In this document: one piece after another, positions 1 through 8,270 of the stretch
Position numbering within the stretch: the stretch's first letter is position 1
Layout of the letters: the number at the start of each line of letters is the position of its first letter
Origin: 55-13 sp037190145
GTDB taxonomy: Bacteria; Armatimonadota; Fimbriimonadia; Fimbriimonadales; Fimbriimonadaceae
Reading direction: 5' to 3'
Length of the DNA stretch: 64,000 nucleotides
Assembly (NCBI GenBank): GCA_037190145.1
Contig: JBBCJU010000006.1
Span: 1 to 64,000 of the forward strand
The notes under the pieces: model-generated
What the model saw: only the letters and a program-made list of their open reading frames with translations
Database searches by the model: none
Told to the model about the DNA's origin: nothing
Position numbers and translations under genes: made by a program

Positions 1-142
1 GACCTTCAGCCTTCAGTCGTGCGAGTTCCTTGTAAGCCCAGTGATTCTCGGGTACATCGGGGAAGTTGTCTTGAGCAACAGCCGGCATAACGATGGCTGC
101 GCCAAGAACGAGCGTGAGTGCGTATTTTGCAGTTCGCTTCAT
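1..142 (-). CDS. S-layer homology (SLH) domain protein, N-terminal part only
   Basis: The gene reads leftward and leaves the window, so only the first 47 codons are present. They encode a signal peptide (MKRTAKYALTLVLGAAIVMPAVAQ) followed by FPDVPENHWAYKELARL, which matches the start of an SLH domain (FxDVPxxHWAYxxI). SLH domains anchor proteins to the cell wall or outer envelope, and in diderm bacteria often precede a porin-like barrel. The ATG at 140-142 has an AGGAG ribosome site at 151-155. Domain content beyond the edge is unknown. Confidence 0.85.
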   Translation of the reverse strand, partial: MKRTAKYALTLVLGAAIVMPAVAQDNFPDVPENHWAYKELARLKAEG

Positions 143-373
143 ATTCGAATCTCCTATTAAATTTCGATCCGAAACTGCGGGTAACAACCTCGCCTAATTG
201 TCTTAGGCTACGAAGTAACTCATAACTTCCTTGAGTTTCCTACGAGCTACTACGGCTACCAAGCCAAATCAAGCCCAAAGGTTGCATCCTGCAATCTCTT
301 TTCGTATTCCCCTTAAGTATAGTTCCTGCGACGAAAATAGGCAATGTCTAAAATAAATAAAATCGCAGAATTT

Positions 374-1144
374 CTATTTTAATGTCTTGCGGAAGGAGCG
401 AACCGTCAAGAAAACCATGACTGTAGCTAGGATTGCAACAACTAGAAATCCTTTTGCAATTGCAGGGTCAGCCCAACCGTTAAGGACTAAAGCCCTAACC
501 CCTTCGATCACGTACGTCACCGGATTGTAGGTTGCCACGGTTTGAAACCAGCCCGGTAGCAAGTTCATCGGAGTTTGAGATGTGGTGAGGTAAAGGAAGG
601 GAAACACCAAAACGAACAGGGATTGCACCATCCGAGCGTTCTGAGTTCTTAGTGCCGCGATCATTCCGACGCAACTCCAAGACATAGCGAAAAGAATCAA
701 CAACGCAAAAATTGCGACAACTCCAAAGAAGCCTGTCTTGAAGCGAACCCCTATGGCAAGGAGTAGGACAAGGACAATGCCGCCCTGCATCACAGCTTGG
801 ACTGCAACTTCTGTTAATCGACCAAACACAATGGCGAGTCGGTTGATTGGCATAATCAAGAGCTTCTTAAAGTAGCCGCTGGAAATGTCTTGGACCAACT
901 CAATTCCCGCATTGCCTGCGGAAAAGAAGACCGCTGTAAACAACGCTATCGGGGCGATGAAATCTCGGTATGACACTCCTTCGGGAAAGCCTTCCACCTT
1001 TGAAAAGGCTTGAAGGGAAGTCGAATTCACCAAAAAGAAAAAGATCGGAATAAACAAAGATGGAATCAGTGCGGCCAGGGGCCTCCATATTTGCTTTGTA
1101 CAACGAATGGAAAGGTAGTACCAGTCCGACAAGAAGGTGGACAT
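374..1144 (-). CDS. ABC-2 type transporter permease (DrrB-like)
   Basis: This 256-aa protein has about six hydrophobic segments and the fold of ABC-2 permeases of the daunorubicin-resistance/NodJ type. A soluble stretch with FIAPIALFTAVFFSAGNAGIE is followed by an amphipathic SSGYFKKLLIMPINRLAI segment, which in this family sits before the third membrane helix. It should form the membrane part of an exporter with the ATPase encoded directly upstream; only 2 bp separate the ATPase stop from this ATG. The substrate cannot be told from sequence. Confidence 0.88.
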   Translation of the reverse strand: MSTFLSDWYYLSIRCTKQIWRPLAALIPSLFIPIFFFLVNSTSLQAFSKVEGFPEGVSYRDFIAPIALFTAVFFSAGNAGIELVQDISSGYFKKLLIMPINRLAIVFGRLTEVAVQAVMQGGIVLVLLLAIGVRFKTGFFGVVAIFALLILFAMSWSCVGMIAALRTQNARMVQSLFVLVFPFLYLTTSQTPMNLLPGWFQTVATYNPVTYVIEGVRALVLNGWADPAIAKGFLVVAILATVMVFLTVRSFRKTLK

Positions 1145-1146
1145 TT

Positions 1147-1935
1147 TTATCGACCCCTCGCATAGGGATCTGATGCATTCAAGTTGACTTCTTCATCCCC
1201 TAAATTGCTACCGGTGATTTGTAAGAACACATCTTCCAAGTTTTTAGCGCTGTATTTGTCAACTAAGCCAGAAACCGTACCTTCAGCTACGATCTGACCT
1301 TTATCCATGATGGCAAGGCGGTCACAGAGGGATTCCGCTTCTTCCATGAAGTGGGTGGTCAAAAAGATCGTCATTCCACTTCGGTTGAGTTCTCTTAGGT
1401 GGTTCCAAATCATCTGGCGAGCATGGGGATCAAGCCCTTGGGTCGGTTCATCCAGAAAGAGAATCTTGGGTTCATGAATTAGCGATAAAGCTAGATCAAA
1501 CCGGCGACGCATTCCTCCTGAATAGGTGTGTGTAAATCGATCAGCAACCTTTTCCAGTTCAACAAGCTTCAGTAGTTTAGAGACTTGCGACTCAATCTTT
1601 TCCTTGGGAAGATGATAAAGGTGACCATGAAACCAAAGCATCTCTCGAGCAGTTGCCGTCTCATCCAGCCCGATCTCCTGCATTGCAAATCCAATTCGCT
1701 GATAGATTTCTGTTGGGCTTTTCTCAAGGTCCAAGCCATCAATCGTAATCTTGCCGCTGGTGCGTTTAACCAAGTTCACCAGCATATTGATCGTGGTGGA
1801 TTTGCCCGCACCGTTTGGTCCAAGGAACCCAAAGAACTCACCTTGTTTTACGTCAAAGCTAACGCCGCGTACAGCCTCTACGTCTCCAGCATAGGTTTTG
1901 CGAAGGTCTCTAACCTCAATGATGTTTTCCGCCAT
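1147..1935 (-). CDS. ABC transporter ATP-binding protein (DrrA/CcmA-like)
   Basis: A 262-aa nucleotide-binding subunit. Walker A is GPNGAGKST near residue 40, the signature is YSGGMRRRFDLALSL near 140, and Walker B is ILFLDEPTQGLDP near 160, followed by the switch histidine in LTTHFMEEAE. The C-terminal LVDKYSAKNLEDVFLQITG tail is typical of drug or polysaccharide export ATPases of the DrrA group. It pairs with the permease immediately downstream. The first in-frame ATG is used. Confidence 0.92.
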   Translation of the reverse strand: MAENIIEVRDLRKTYAGDVEAVRGVSFDVKQGEFFGFLGPNGAGKSTTINMLVNLVKRTSGKITIDGLDLEKSPTEIYQRIGFAMQEIGLDETATAREMLWFHGHLYHLPKEKIESQVSKLLKLVELEKVADRFTHTYSGGMRRRFDLALSLIHEPKILFLDEPTQGLDPHARQMIWNHLRELNRSGMTIFLTTHFMEEAESLCDRLAIMDKGQIVAEGTVSGLVDKYSAKNLEDVFLQITGSNLGDEEVNLNASDPYARGR

Positions 1936-1958
1936 GGTATCTCGATAAGTCGATGTAA

Positions 1959-2492
1959 TTATGGCTGTTTGAGTATAGTTCCGTCTACTGTTATGGCCAT
2001 GCCAATTCGAGATTCTTTTGGATCGCCATGGGCATTTTTCTCGGTTGTCTTAGATTCAAACAGTAAGGGTGTCTTCGCTGGATCTTTGATGTCGTCCTTG
2101 TACTTTGCAGATGCCGCATCATTCATGGCATAGCCATACTTACCATCTTGCTCCAGCAGGTCTGGGCGGACAAGCTTCTTCATCTCTTCACCCTTCTGCA
2201 AGTCATTCGTTTTTAGGCGATTTGAAATAGCATCCATCCATCCATTGGCTTCTGGATATTGGCCTTCTGAATCGTGATACATGGACATCGCCTGGTAAAG
2301 CGCCTTTAGGTTCTCTTCACTCGTTGCCGAATACTCATGTTTTGGCGGTGGGATGATGTCGAAATGCTTCAGTAAGTCGCAGGCTGGTTTGCCAAAGAAT
2401 AGAATAACGCCCAAGAAAAGGGCACCCACTATTCCACACCCAATCTTGCAGCCTCGGCGATTCTTCTTTGGCAGTTCAACGGCTTCCGACAT
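1959..2492 (-). CDS. Membrane-anchored protein with pilin-like C-terminal part, unknown function
   Basis: A 177-aa protein with a basic N-terminus, one membrane helix (about residues 15-35) and a soluble C-terminal part. The latter starts with EENLKALYQAMSMYHDSEGQYPEANGWMDAI, which resembles the first helix and 'Y..D....YP....W' region of type II/IV pseudopilins. A GxCKxGC segment precedes the helix. Only 9 bp separate its start codon from that of the divergent PLP enzyme. It lies 23 bp upstream of the ABC exporter genes and may share their transcript. No function can be assigned. Confidence 0.7.
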   Translation of the reverse strand: MSEAVELPKKNRRGCKIGCGIVGALFLGVILFFGKPACDLLKHFDIIPPPKHEYSATSEENLKALYQAMSMYHDSEGQYPEANGWMDAISNRLKTNDLQKGEEMKKLVRPDLLEQDGKYGYAMNDAASAKYKDDIKDPAKTPLLFESKTTEKNAHGDPKESRIGMAITVDGTILKQP

Positions 2493-2501
2493 AGACCGAT
2501 T

Positions 2502-3515
2502 ATGGAGCGAAACTCAGTTTTGTCTCCGGCAAGGTACCTTCAACCTGTGTCTCTAGCTATTGATAAGGTTCCCCTGGTTCAGTTACCAACCCCCTTACAT
2601 CGCTTGGATCGAGTCTCTCAAGAACTAGGAATCGATCTCTGGATTAAGCGAGACGATCTGACGGGCTTCGCCATGGGTGGAAACAAGGGGCGCAAGTTGG
2701 AATACATGATGGCGGAGGCGATCCAGCAGAATGCGCAGGTAGTCGTGACGTGTGGGGCGCTTCAGTCCAACTTTATTCGCCATCTTGGCGCTGCCGCAGC
2801 CGTCTGTGGAATCCAATGCGCGGCGGCGGTTATGGAGACGCCATACGAATTCAATCCACCATTTATGGATGGCTTGAAAAGGGAAGGCGGTAATGCGCTT
2901 CTAGACGAGTGGCTAGGAGTGGACCTAAACGTATATTCCGATGGAACTTGGGAAGAGCTTTATGCGCATGCCGAAGATTTAGCTCAACAGTACGAGCGAA
3001 AAGGTTTGCGTGTCTATCGCATTCCTATTGGCGGATCGTCTGCGCTAGGTGCTTACGCCTTCTATCAAGCGGGTGCCGAGCTAGGCTCAGAGTTTGATTG
3101 GGTGATTTTTGCCAGCAGTAGCGGATCAACCCAGGTTGGCTTAAGCCATAGGTTCCGGGGAACTGAAACGAAGGTGCTTGGCATTGCCAGTGATCCAGAA
3201 CCTGAGATTGTGGAGGACTTCGCGGAGCTTAGTCAAAAACTAGCCACGCTCCTGGACATTGCGCCGATTCCTTCGAATGAATTCAAAGTCATTTTCGATA
3301 TGGTAGGGCCAGGATACGGAGTACCGAGTAAACATGGGAACGATGCTATTCGGTATCTTGCCGCAAAGGAAGGGGTTTTCTTGGATCCAATCTATTCCGG
3401 TAAAGCATTTGCTGGCTTACTAGAACTAGTCGAACGAAAAGAGATTTCTGGAAAAGTTTGCTTCTGGCATACTGGCGGACTCCCCGCCCTATTTGCGATG
3501 CGTTCGATGATATGA
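2502..3515 (+). CDS. PLP-dependent D-cysteine desulfhydrase / ACC deaminase family enzyme
   Basis: A fold-type II PLP enzyme of 337 aa. The family core is clear: VPLVQLPTPLHRL, then LWIKRDDLTGFAMGGNKGRKLEY with the Schiff-base lysine in GGNKGRKLE, then CGALQSNFIRHLGAAAA and a glycine/serine loop IFASSSGSTQVGL. Such enzymes release pyruvate or 2-oxobutyrate plus ammonia (and sulfide) from D-cysteine or ACC; the exact substrate is not determined. An in-frame GTG at 2547 would start just before the conserved region and leave more room for divergent promoters. The stop overlaps the next ATG (ATGA), so the two genes are translationally coupled. Confidence 0.85.
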   Translation: MERNSVLSPARYLQPVSLAIDKVPLVQLPTPLHRLDRVSQELGIDLWIKRDDLTGFAMGGNKGRKLEYMMAEAIQQNAQVVVTCGALQSNFIRHLGAAAAVCGIQCAAAVMETPYEFNPPFMDGLKREGGNALLDEWLGVDLNVYSDGTWEELYAHAEDLAQQYERKGLRVYRIPIGGSSALGAYAFYQAGAELGSEFDWVIFASSSGSTQVGLSHRFRGTETKVLGIASDPEPEIVEDFAELSQKLATLLDIAPIPSNEFKVIFDMVGPGYGVPSKHGNDAIRYLAAKEGVFLDPIYSGKAFAGLLELVERKEISGKVCFWHTGGLPALFAMRSMI

Positions 3516-5044
3516 GAACCCTTTACAAGAACTTTCGGTGGTGGCGGAACAATGAGCCTCAAGCCATGCTTGTCGAAAATGGCTATGTGCTGGGCCGGTC
3601 CGCAGGGATAGAAGCCAGTGATGGGGTCCATACGGTCAATCTAGATGGCGCTAAGATACAGCCAAGTTTTATAGATAATCATTGTCATATCTTGCCGACG
3701 GGATTGGATTTGTTAAAGTTAAATCTAGGATCATGTACAAGTAACCAGCAAGTACTAGATTCCGTTCGTGATGCCGTGAAAGGCGTTGAGTCTGACCGAT
3801 GGTTACATGCTGTTCACTATGATCAGACTAAGTTTGGTGGTGAATACCTAAACAAGAATGACCTAGATGCAATCTCTGAAAACGTTCCAATTTTATTGCG
3901 ACATGTAAATGGACATGCTAGTGTTGCGAACTCAGAAGCATTGCGCCGAGCAGGAGTTGGGCCAACGGCTGAAGATCCTTTGGGAGGCAGTTACGGGCGA
4001 TTTCCAACTGGCGAGGTCAACGGAGTTCTTTTTGAAAACGCACATGAGAAAGTAACTCAAGCCGCTCCCGCGCCGACACTCGAGGAAATGATATCTGGGA
4101 TTCTTTTGGCGGGCGAGCGGATGGCGGATTACGGAATTGCTTGTGCAAGCGACATGATGACCGGTCGGTTCAATCTCTTTCAGGAACTAGATGCCTATCG
4201 CATTGCGGCGGAAAAAGGCTGTCGAATCAAGACTAGGCTCTACTTACAGTGGGGAGAGGTCTTCAAGCGAGACGGAACTTGGCGAAGCCAGGAAGTGAAA
4301 GAGGCGGTCGAAGGTTTCTCAGCTAGCTCTGAGTGTCGAATCGGAGGGATAAAGATCTTTGCCGATGGAGCCATCGGTTCGGCAACAGCTGCAATCTATG
4401 GTCGCTATAGCGGAGCTGAGCCAAATGGATACACCATCAGTCGGTCGGCGAAGTCGGCTTCACAGCACGCGCCAGAGAATCTAGAAGTAAGCGGTCAGTT
4501 GATCTATACGCCAGATCGGCTAAACGATATGGTGCGGGTGGCGCATGAGGCTGGGTATCAGATTGCCATCCACTCGATCGGTGACTACAGTACAGATCTA
4601 GTTATGGATGCGTATGAGAAGTTGGACAATGCCTCTCGGCATCGAATTGAACACGCGATGTTGCTGTCAGATTCCCAAATCGAACGGATGGCGAAGTTGG
4701 GTTGCTACTGCACCATGCAACCTGAATTCCTCATGAGGTTTGGTCATAGCTATCAAAGGCAACTGGGGCCAGAACGGTCCCGAGTTCTCAACCGTGCTAG
4801 AGCGGTAAAAGATGCGGGGATTCCGCTAAGTTTCAGTTCTGACCGTCCCATCGTCCAAGGTAATCCGAGGGATGGTATTCAGATTGCCACTCAACGCCCA
4901 GACGGATTTAGTCCGTCTGAGAATCTAGGTTACGAGGAAGCTATCGATGCCTATACCAGCGAAGCCGCAAAAGCCAACGAAGATCAATCAGTGATGGGTT
5001 CATTGGAACCTGGTCAATTGGCTGATTGGATCGTCGTTAACTAG
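3512..5044 (+). CDS. YtcJ-like amidohydrolase, apparently short at the C-terminus
   Basis: A 510-aa metal-dependent hydrolase of the YtcJ/exoenzyme-regulatory-protein group. Visible landmarks are DNHCHIL (HxH metal site), IKIFADGAIGSATAAI, AIHSIGD, HRIEHAML and FSSDRPIVQGNP. The start is the ATG at 3512, whose ATGA overlaps the stop of the upstream PLP gene. The frame stops straight after QLADWIVVN, where relatives normally continue some 25-35 residues to a final beta strand; the stop overlaps the convergent aldo/keto reductase by 4 bp. Coupling suggests a role in amino-acid or amide breakdown, but substrate is unknown. Confidence 0.82.
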   Translation: MRTLYKNFRWWRNNEPQAMLVENGYVLGRSAGIEASDGVHTVNLDGAKIQPSFIDNHCHILPTGLDLLKLNLGSCTSNQQVLDSVRDAVKGVESDRWLHAVHYDQTKFGGEYLNKNDLDAISENVPILLRHVNGHASVANSEALRRAGVGPTAEDPLGGSYGRFPTGEVNGVLFENAHEKVTQAAPAPTLEEMISGILLAGERMADYGIACASDMMTGRFNLFQELDAYRIAAEKGCRIKTRLYLQWGEVFKRDGTWRSQEVKEAVEGFSASSECRIGGIKIFADGAIGSATAAIYGRYSGAEPNGYTISRSAKSASQHAPENLEVSGQLIYTPDRLNDMVRVAHEAGYQIAIHSIGDYSTDLVMDAYEKLDNASRHRIEHAMLLSDSQIERMAKLGCYCTMQPEFLMRFGHSYQRQLGPERSRVLNRARAVKDAGIPLSFSSDRPIVQGNPRDGIQIATQRPDGFSPSENLGYEEAIDAYTSEAAKANEDQSVMGSLEPGQLADWIVVN

Positions 5045-6042
5045 ATCGGTCGAGCATTGGGGCCAAAATTCGCAACGTAATAGTCTACGTAGTGCGATCC
5101 TGGAGCGAATATTGCATCGATTTGTTTAAGTATTTTCTCGCTGGGTTGTATTTGGCAAGCCGCGGTGGACTCGATAAGTTGCTTGGAACTGCGAGCGCCG
5201 ATGATGGGAGCCGTGATTCCTGGTTGCGATGCAACCCAAGCCAACGCCAAAGTTGCCAATGACATATCTTGCCGTTCCGCCAGAACCTTCAATCTTTGAA
5301 GTCGGGCGGTAGGAACTTGCTTCAGCTTTCCGGCAGGGTCGCTGCTGCTATATCTTGCGCCTTTCGTATCTGAATCCAGATACTTGCCACTAAGCATGCC
5401 TCCAGCCAGGGGTGACCAGGGAATCACGGCGTAGTCATAAGTTCTGCAGAAGGGAAGAAGTTCTCGCTCAACTCGACGGTCCAGTAGGTTGTAGGGAGGT
5501 TGCTCACTCATAAAACCGTTTATCCCCAGGTTCTTGGCGACATAGTGCGCTTCACATGCTTGCCATGCCGCGAAGGTAGAGCAGCCCGCGTAACGAACCT
5601 TGCCTGCTCGAATAAGATCGTCTAGTCCTCGCAAGGTTTCATCAATAGGAATGCTGGGTTGAGGCCGGTGGATTTGATATAGATCAATCCAATCAGTATC
5701 CAGGCGGCGAAGAGAAGCTTCGCAAGCTTCGATTACATGTCGTCGACTGTTTCCCCAGGCATTAGGATCGTTATCGTCCATCTTGCCGTTGCACTTGGTG
5801 GCAAGAATAACTCCATCACGTTTGCCCTTTAACGCCTTACCAAGAATCTTCTCACTGCCACCTCGGGCATAAACATCCGCGGTGTCAATGAAGTTGATGC
5901 CTAGATCAAGGGCTTGGTGAGCAATATCGATGGACTCCTTTTCATGAGACCCCCAATCATCTGGGTCCCAACCAAAGGTCATGGTGCCAAGACAGGCGAC
6001 GGAAACTTGGACGCCAGTTCGGCCCAGGGATCGATATTGCAT
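5041..6042 (-). CDS. Aldo/keto reductase
   Basis: A 333-aa NADPH-dependent oxidoreductase with a TIM-barrel signature. MQYRSLGRTGVQVS and LGTMTFG open the protein. The catalytic tetrad can be placed: Asp in FIDTADVYARGGSE, Tyr in the same motif, Lys in ILATKCNG and His in YQIHRP. The C-terminal GITAPIIGARSSKQL segment binds the NADPH adenosine phosphate. Substrate is not predictable. It converges on the amidohydrolase with a 4-bp overlap of stop codons, leaving no space for a dedicated terminator. Confidence 0.92.
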   Translation of the reverse strand: MQYRSLGRTGVQVSVACLGTMTFGWDPDDWGSHEKESIDIAHQALDLGINFIDTADVYARGGSEKILGKALKGKRDGVILATKCNGKMDDNDPNAWGNSRRHVIEACEASLRRLDTDWIDLYQIHRPQPSIPIDETLRGLDDLIRAGKVRYAGCSTFAAWQACEAHYVAKNLGINGFMSEQPPYNLLDRRVERELLPFCRTYDYAVIPWSPLAGGMLSGKYLDSDTKGARYSSSDPAGKLKQVPTARLQRLKVLAERQDMSLATLALAWVASQPGITAPIIGARSSKQLIESTAACQIQPSEKILKQIDAIFAPGSHYVDYYVANFGPNARPI

Positions 6043-6172
6043 TTTTGCGGTTTACCTCAGGCATTCGGCGAATGAATTCCCAGTAATGTTCCCGTATTCC
6101 GCGTTAAATCTTGGCCGTGCAAAGGGTGAGGTTGAAGGGCGGATGATCCAGTCCTTCAACCTTGTTGGTAGG

Positions 6173-7246
6173 TTAGAGTCTTACAACTCCGCTTGGTTGT
6201 CCATTCTGATTCAGGACAGGAATCTCCATTCGAATGCTAAAGCGAGAATCCACGGTTAGGATCGGCGTTCGGGACCCGTCAACGCGTTGCATAACAGGAA
6301 TGTAAGCGGCTTCTCCCGGAGTTCCGTTTCGGGCTGCTTCCAATCTCTCAGCATCTAGCTGCTGGACTCTTTGGACGGCGATTCGAGTTAGCGGGCTTCG
6401 AGGCGAAAGTTCGAACCTGGCGGTAGATCCCGTTTCTGCTAATGCCTCCGTCAATTGCGCCGGACTCAGTGCATTGATGATCGAAACCCGGAAGTTCTTC
6501 AGGTTCTGTTGACTCTTTGTTACTTGAGGATTTCGTTGCGAAATCGGCATGGTTTGAATCGTGGCTACGGCACGCTTTCGAATTTCTACGGGGTCAAAAT
6601 CAAAGGCGTACTCTTTAGTCGTAGAGACGAATCGAGCTCCAACCGTTTTGGCAAGGACGCGAATAAAATCTGCTTCAGGGAGCTCGCGAACATTCAAGAA
6701 GACGGGAGATTCTCTATACACCCAGTGAACGCGGACCGGTTTCGAAAGACCTGAGAGTTGGATGAGTTGGAGAGATTCCGACTTTTCGGTCTTGAAGGTA
6801 ACTTTGCCATCTTTGACGGCCGTAGCGGGTAGACCAGTCGATGTAATGCTTAGGGTTGCATTGGGTCTATTGATCGGCTCTGCCTCCCCTTCCATATTCG
6901 CTCTTGCCCTTGCGGCAATCACGATTTCAGCTTCGCCGCCCTGGAATCTTTGAGCGCGATTTTCGCTGACCATTTCTCGGGCAAGCATTTGGTCACCGAT
7001 AGCCAAATCTGTTCCAGGATAAATAAGGTGCTTCAGTTGGCTACGAACTGCGCGGGACATCTCATTCAAATCGGTTGTTTCGAATTCAGCACGTGGAAGA
7101 GCTTTGGGATCGCCCTGGCTCATAACCACGCTTTGTTGGGTTGAGGCTGCTAGCGCGTTTACAAAGTCGTTCGGGGTTCCCCCTTCAAATTTCAGCGCAT
7201 ACAGGGATGCCAGGATTAAAGTTGTCATGATGGTCCTCGTCTTCAT
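6173..7246 (-). CDS. Secreted protein with STN/secretin-N-like domain, unknown function
   Basis: The ATG at 7244-7246 gives a 357-aa protein beginning with a hydrophobic export segment; an upstream TTG at 7294 would add 16 residues and mask it. Residues about 18-60 (LKFEGGTPNDFVNALAAST...) and 180-215 (VFLNVRELPEADFIRVLAKTVGARFV) resemble the small secretin/TonB short N-domain in which a beta strand is followed by a helix. No secretin barrel follows. It is the last gene of a three-gene operon; the preceding stop lies 23 bp away. A larger protein with the same type of start occurs at 49352-51625. Confidence 0.65.
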   Translation of the reverse strand: MKTRTIMTTLILASLYALKFEGGTPNDFVNALAASTQQSVVMSQGDPKALPRAEFETTDLNEMSRAVRSQLKHLIYPGTDLAIGDQMLAREMVSENRAQRFQGGEAEIVIAARARANMEGEAEPINRPNATLSITSTGLPATAVKDGKVTFKTEKSESLQLIQLSGLSKPVRVHWVYRESPVFLNVRELPEADFIRVLAKTVGARFVSTTKEYAFDFDPVEIRKRAVATIQTMPISQRNPQVTKSQQNLKNFRVSIINALSPAQLTEALAETGSTARFELSPRSPLTRIAVQRVQQLDAERLEAARNGTPGEAAYIPVMQRVDGSRTPILTVDSRFSIRMEIPVLNQNGQPSGVVRL

Positions 7247-7269
7247 TTGACGAAGGAATGGCCCTTTGG

Positions 7270-7740
7270 TTACGAGCCTAGCGATTTCCACCAATGGCGA
7301 AATCTATCTACTGGTGTCGCAAAACGTGTTTGGGAGACGGTGGCTTTGGATCGCCCGCGATTCAAGTACAGCGAGATGGTTGTGTTCGACGTACGTTGAT
7401 AAAATCTTGCGACTTTGTCTTTCGGTACCGCGGCTAGGTCCCAACCTCGGCTAGACGTCAGCTCGGCCTCTGCGTCACTTACAAGTCCCGCAAAGTCTTT
7501 TTCAGGAAAGAAGTCCATGCTCTCGGTGACGGTGGTTCGACGGGCGTGTCGTACTTGCCCGTTGACCTCGCTAGTGGTCAGGCGATCCTCGTAGTGATTC
7601 TGATGTCGGGCCGATGGACTTTGGCGAAGAAACCGGGGTGTGGTGAGGGTCGATTTTTCGAACAAGAGAAGCCAGAGCCCGATCACTGTAAGGGCAATTG
7701 CGAGTGCGGAAAGCAGCAATCTCTTCGTAAGTTTGCTCAC
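7270..7740 (-). CDS. Membrane-anchored protein of unknown function
   Basis: A 156-aa protein with one N-terminal membrane helix (LLLSALAIALTVIGLWLLLF) and a basic soluble domain. The GTG start overlaps the stop of the upstream gene (GTGA), so it is translationally coupled. Its C-terminal half, with ISLYLNRGR and PVDRFRHWWKSL, parallels that of the upstream protein (LVYLHTVRPIGWLDRIRFSVRKF), so the two may be distant paralogues. I do not recognise the family. Confidence 0.65.
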   Translation of the reverse strand: MSKLTKRLLLSALAIALTVIGLWLLLFEKSTLTTPRFLRQSPSARHQNHYEDRLTTSEVNGQVRHARRTTVTESMDFFPEKDFAGLVSDAEAELTSSRGWDLAAVPKDKVARFYQRTSNTTISLYLNRGRSKATVSQTRFATPVDRFRHWWKSLGS

Positions 7741-8243
7741 TCCACACTGGCTCCGAAGAATTTTCGAACCGAAAAGCGAATTCTATCGAGCCAGCCGATG
7801 GGCCTTACGGTGTGCAGGTAAACAAGGGTTTCTTTGTCTAGTCGCGTCACCGTTAACGTCAATCCTTCTTGTGATTTCATATCGAGATTCCTCCACATAG
7901 AGGAATTGGAAGTGACATTTGAACCGAAGCCTCCAAGATTTCTGAAATGATCCTTGAGTTTTACTCTGACTTCATCATAGGGTTCTTTTAGTGACCAACG
8001 TGTTTGCAAAACAAGAATGTCAGGACTCCGGGGGCCAACTCGGAGAGGACGGTGGGATTTCCTTGAATCAGGCGAGACGGAGGCTAACCAAGCCGGTTCA
8101 ACACTCGAGGTTGAGGGTGGGAGAAAGATGGTTGCGGCAACAAATAGTCCTGCTCCCAGGAAGAGTGCGCCCACAAAAAGCCACCAACGTCGTCGTCCCA
8201 CGGGTCCCAGGATACAACGCATTCGCAGGAATTCATAAGCCAT
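7737..8243 (-). CDS. Membrane-anchored protein of unknown function
   Basis: Starting at the ATG at 8241-8243 gives 168 aa: a short basic lead, a membrane helix (WWLFVGALFLGAGLFVAATIFL) and a soluble domain containing VLQTRWSLKEPYDEVRVKLKDHF. An upstream TTG at 8261 is less likely because it would reach the guaB ribosome site. It is the first gene of the operon with 7270-7740 and 6173-7246, and is divergent from guaB with 27 bp between start codons. Similar in layout to the next gene; function unknown. Confidence 0.65.
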   Translation of the reverse strand: MAYEFLRMRCILGPVGRRRWWLFVGALFLGAGLFVAATIFLPPSTSSVEPAWLASVSPDSRKSHRPLRVGPRSPDILVLQTRWSLKEPYDEVRVKLKDHFRNLGGFGSNVTSNSSMWRNLDMKSQEGLTLTVTRLDKETLVYLHTVRPIGWLDRIRFSVRKFFGASVE

Positions 8244-8270
8244 AATCGATTGAAAAGCCAAGGAGCCCCA

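Noticed and set aside
317..327. AGTATAGTTCC at 317-327 repeated at 1971-1981 as a possible shared operator
   Set aside because: The second copy lies inside the coding sequence of 1959-2492, encoding GTI; two short matches are not enough for a regulatory claim.
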